Shown here: one piece after another, positions 5,934-6,080 of the stretch | How positions within the stretch are numbered: position 1 is the first letter of the stretch | How the letters are laid out: every line of letters begins with the position of its first letter | Assembly (NCBI GenBank): GCA_039812545.1 | Contig: JBDIAR010000191.1 | Span: 1-6,080, forward strand | Reading direction: 5' to 3' | Source: JBDIAR01 sp039812545 | GTDB lineage: Bacteria; Actinomycetota; Actinomycetes; Actinomycetales; Dermatophilaceae | DNA length: 6,080 nt | The notes under the pieces: model-generated | Told to the model about the DNA's origin: nothing | The model's database searches: none | Seen by the model: the letters and a program-made list of their open reading frames with translations, nothing else | Made by a program: the position numbers and the translations under genes

Positions 5934-6080
5934 ATGAGTGACCGGAAGCCCCAAAGCGGCGGCGTGTGGGGCGGCGTGCTGCCCCCGCAGCGCACCCCCT
6001 CGTCCGACGAACCCGAACAGCCCGTGCAGGACGTCGAGTTCGAGGACGTCTCGCCGGTGAGTCTCGACGAGGACGTGCCA
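5934..6080 (+). CDS. N-terminal fragment of an acidic, proline-rich protein of unknown function, 3'-truncated
   Basis: An ATG at 5934 opens a frame that stays open for 49 codons to the window end. Nearly every codon ends in G or C and the start has an upstream purine run, so it is very likely a real gene. The visible part begins M-S-D-R-K-P, has a small W-G-G-V-L-P-P-Q-R motif (residues 12-20), then a Ser/Pro/Glu/Asp-rich, strongly acidic tract (about 22-49) with no hydrophobic segment. This looks like a disordered N-terminal extension ahead of a folded or membrane domain lying beyond the window. I cannot assign a function. It is on the same strand as the preceding membrane protein gene, 213 bp downstream, so probably has its own promoter. 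Confidence 0.7.
   Translation, partial: MSDRKPQSGGVWGGVLPPQRTPSSDEPEQPVQDVEFEDVSPVSLDEDVP

Overview
The window is high-GC DNA (my estimate is about 68-70% G+C) with strong G/C third-position bias, GTG as well as ATG starts and TANNNT-type -10 boxes. Together with a DUF4328-type membrane protein and an arginyl-tRNA synthetase of the Streptomyces-like form, this points to an actinobacterium (Actinomycetota). I cannot fix the order or family. Everything reads as chromosomal. I see no transposase, integrase, phage gene, tRNA, rRNA, CRISPR array or resistance gene.

Layout, left to right. (1) Bases 1-510, plus strand: the C-terminal part of a multi-pass DUF4328-like membrane protein whose start lies before the window. 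(2) Bases 520-2265, minus strand: complete argS, convergent with gene 1 and only 9 bp from it. (3) Bases 2266-2421: a divergent control region with a probable leaderless argS promoter on one side and a Shine-Dalgarno-led gene on the other. (4) Bases 2422-4692, plus strand: a complete cytoplasmic GH36 alpha-galactosidase with its catalytic motifs intact. (5) Bases 4693-4757: a short spacer with a possible promoter and a tandem purine-rich repeat that supplies the ribosome binding site. (6) Bases 4758-5720, plus strand: a membrane protein of unknown function with three predicted transmembrane segments and a helical soluble C-terminal domain. (7) Bases 5721-5933: a spacer with no gene. (8) Bases 5934 to the end, plus strand: the first 49 codons of an acidic, proline-rich, unrecognised protein.

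The genes do not form an obvious pathway. ArgS charges tRNA-Arg. The alpha-galactosidase would release galactose from imported melibiose- or raffinose-type sugars, but no transporter, regulator or Leloir gene is next to it here. The two membrane proteins are uncharacterised.

I found no convincing new multi-gene system. The most notable non-genic signal is a heptamer, GTATGCC/GGCATAC, that occurs nine times across both strands, in three codon registers and in two intergenic regions. That suggests selection on the DNA word rather than on codons.
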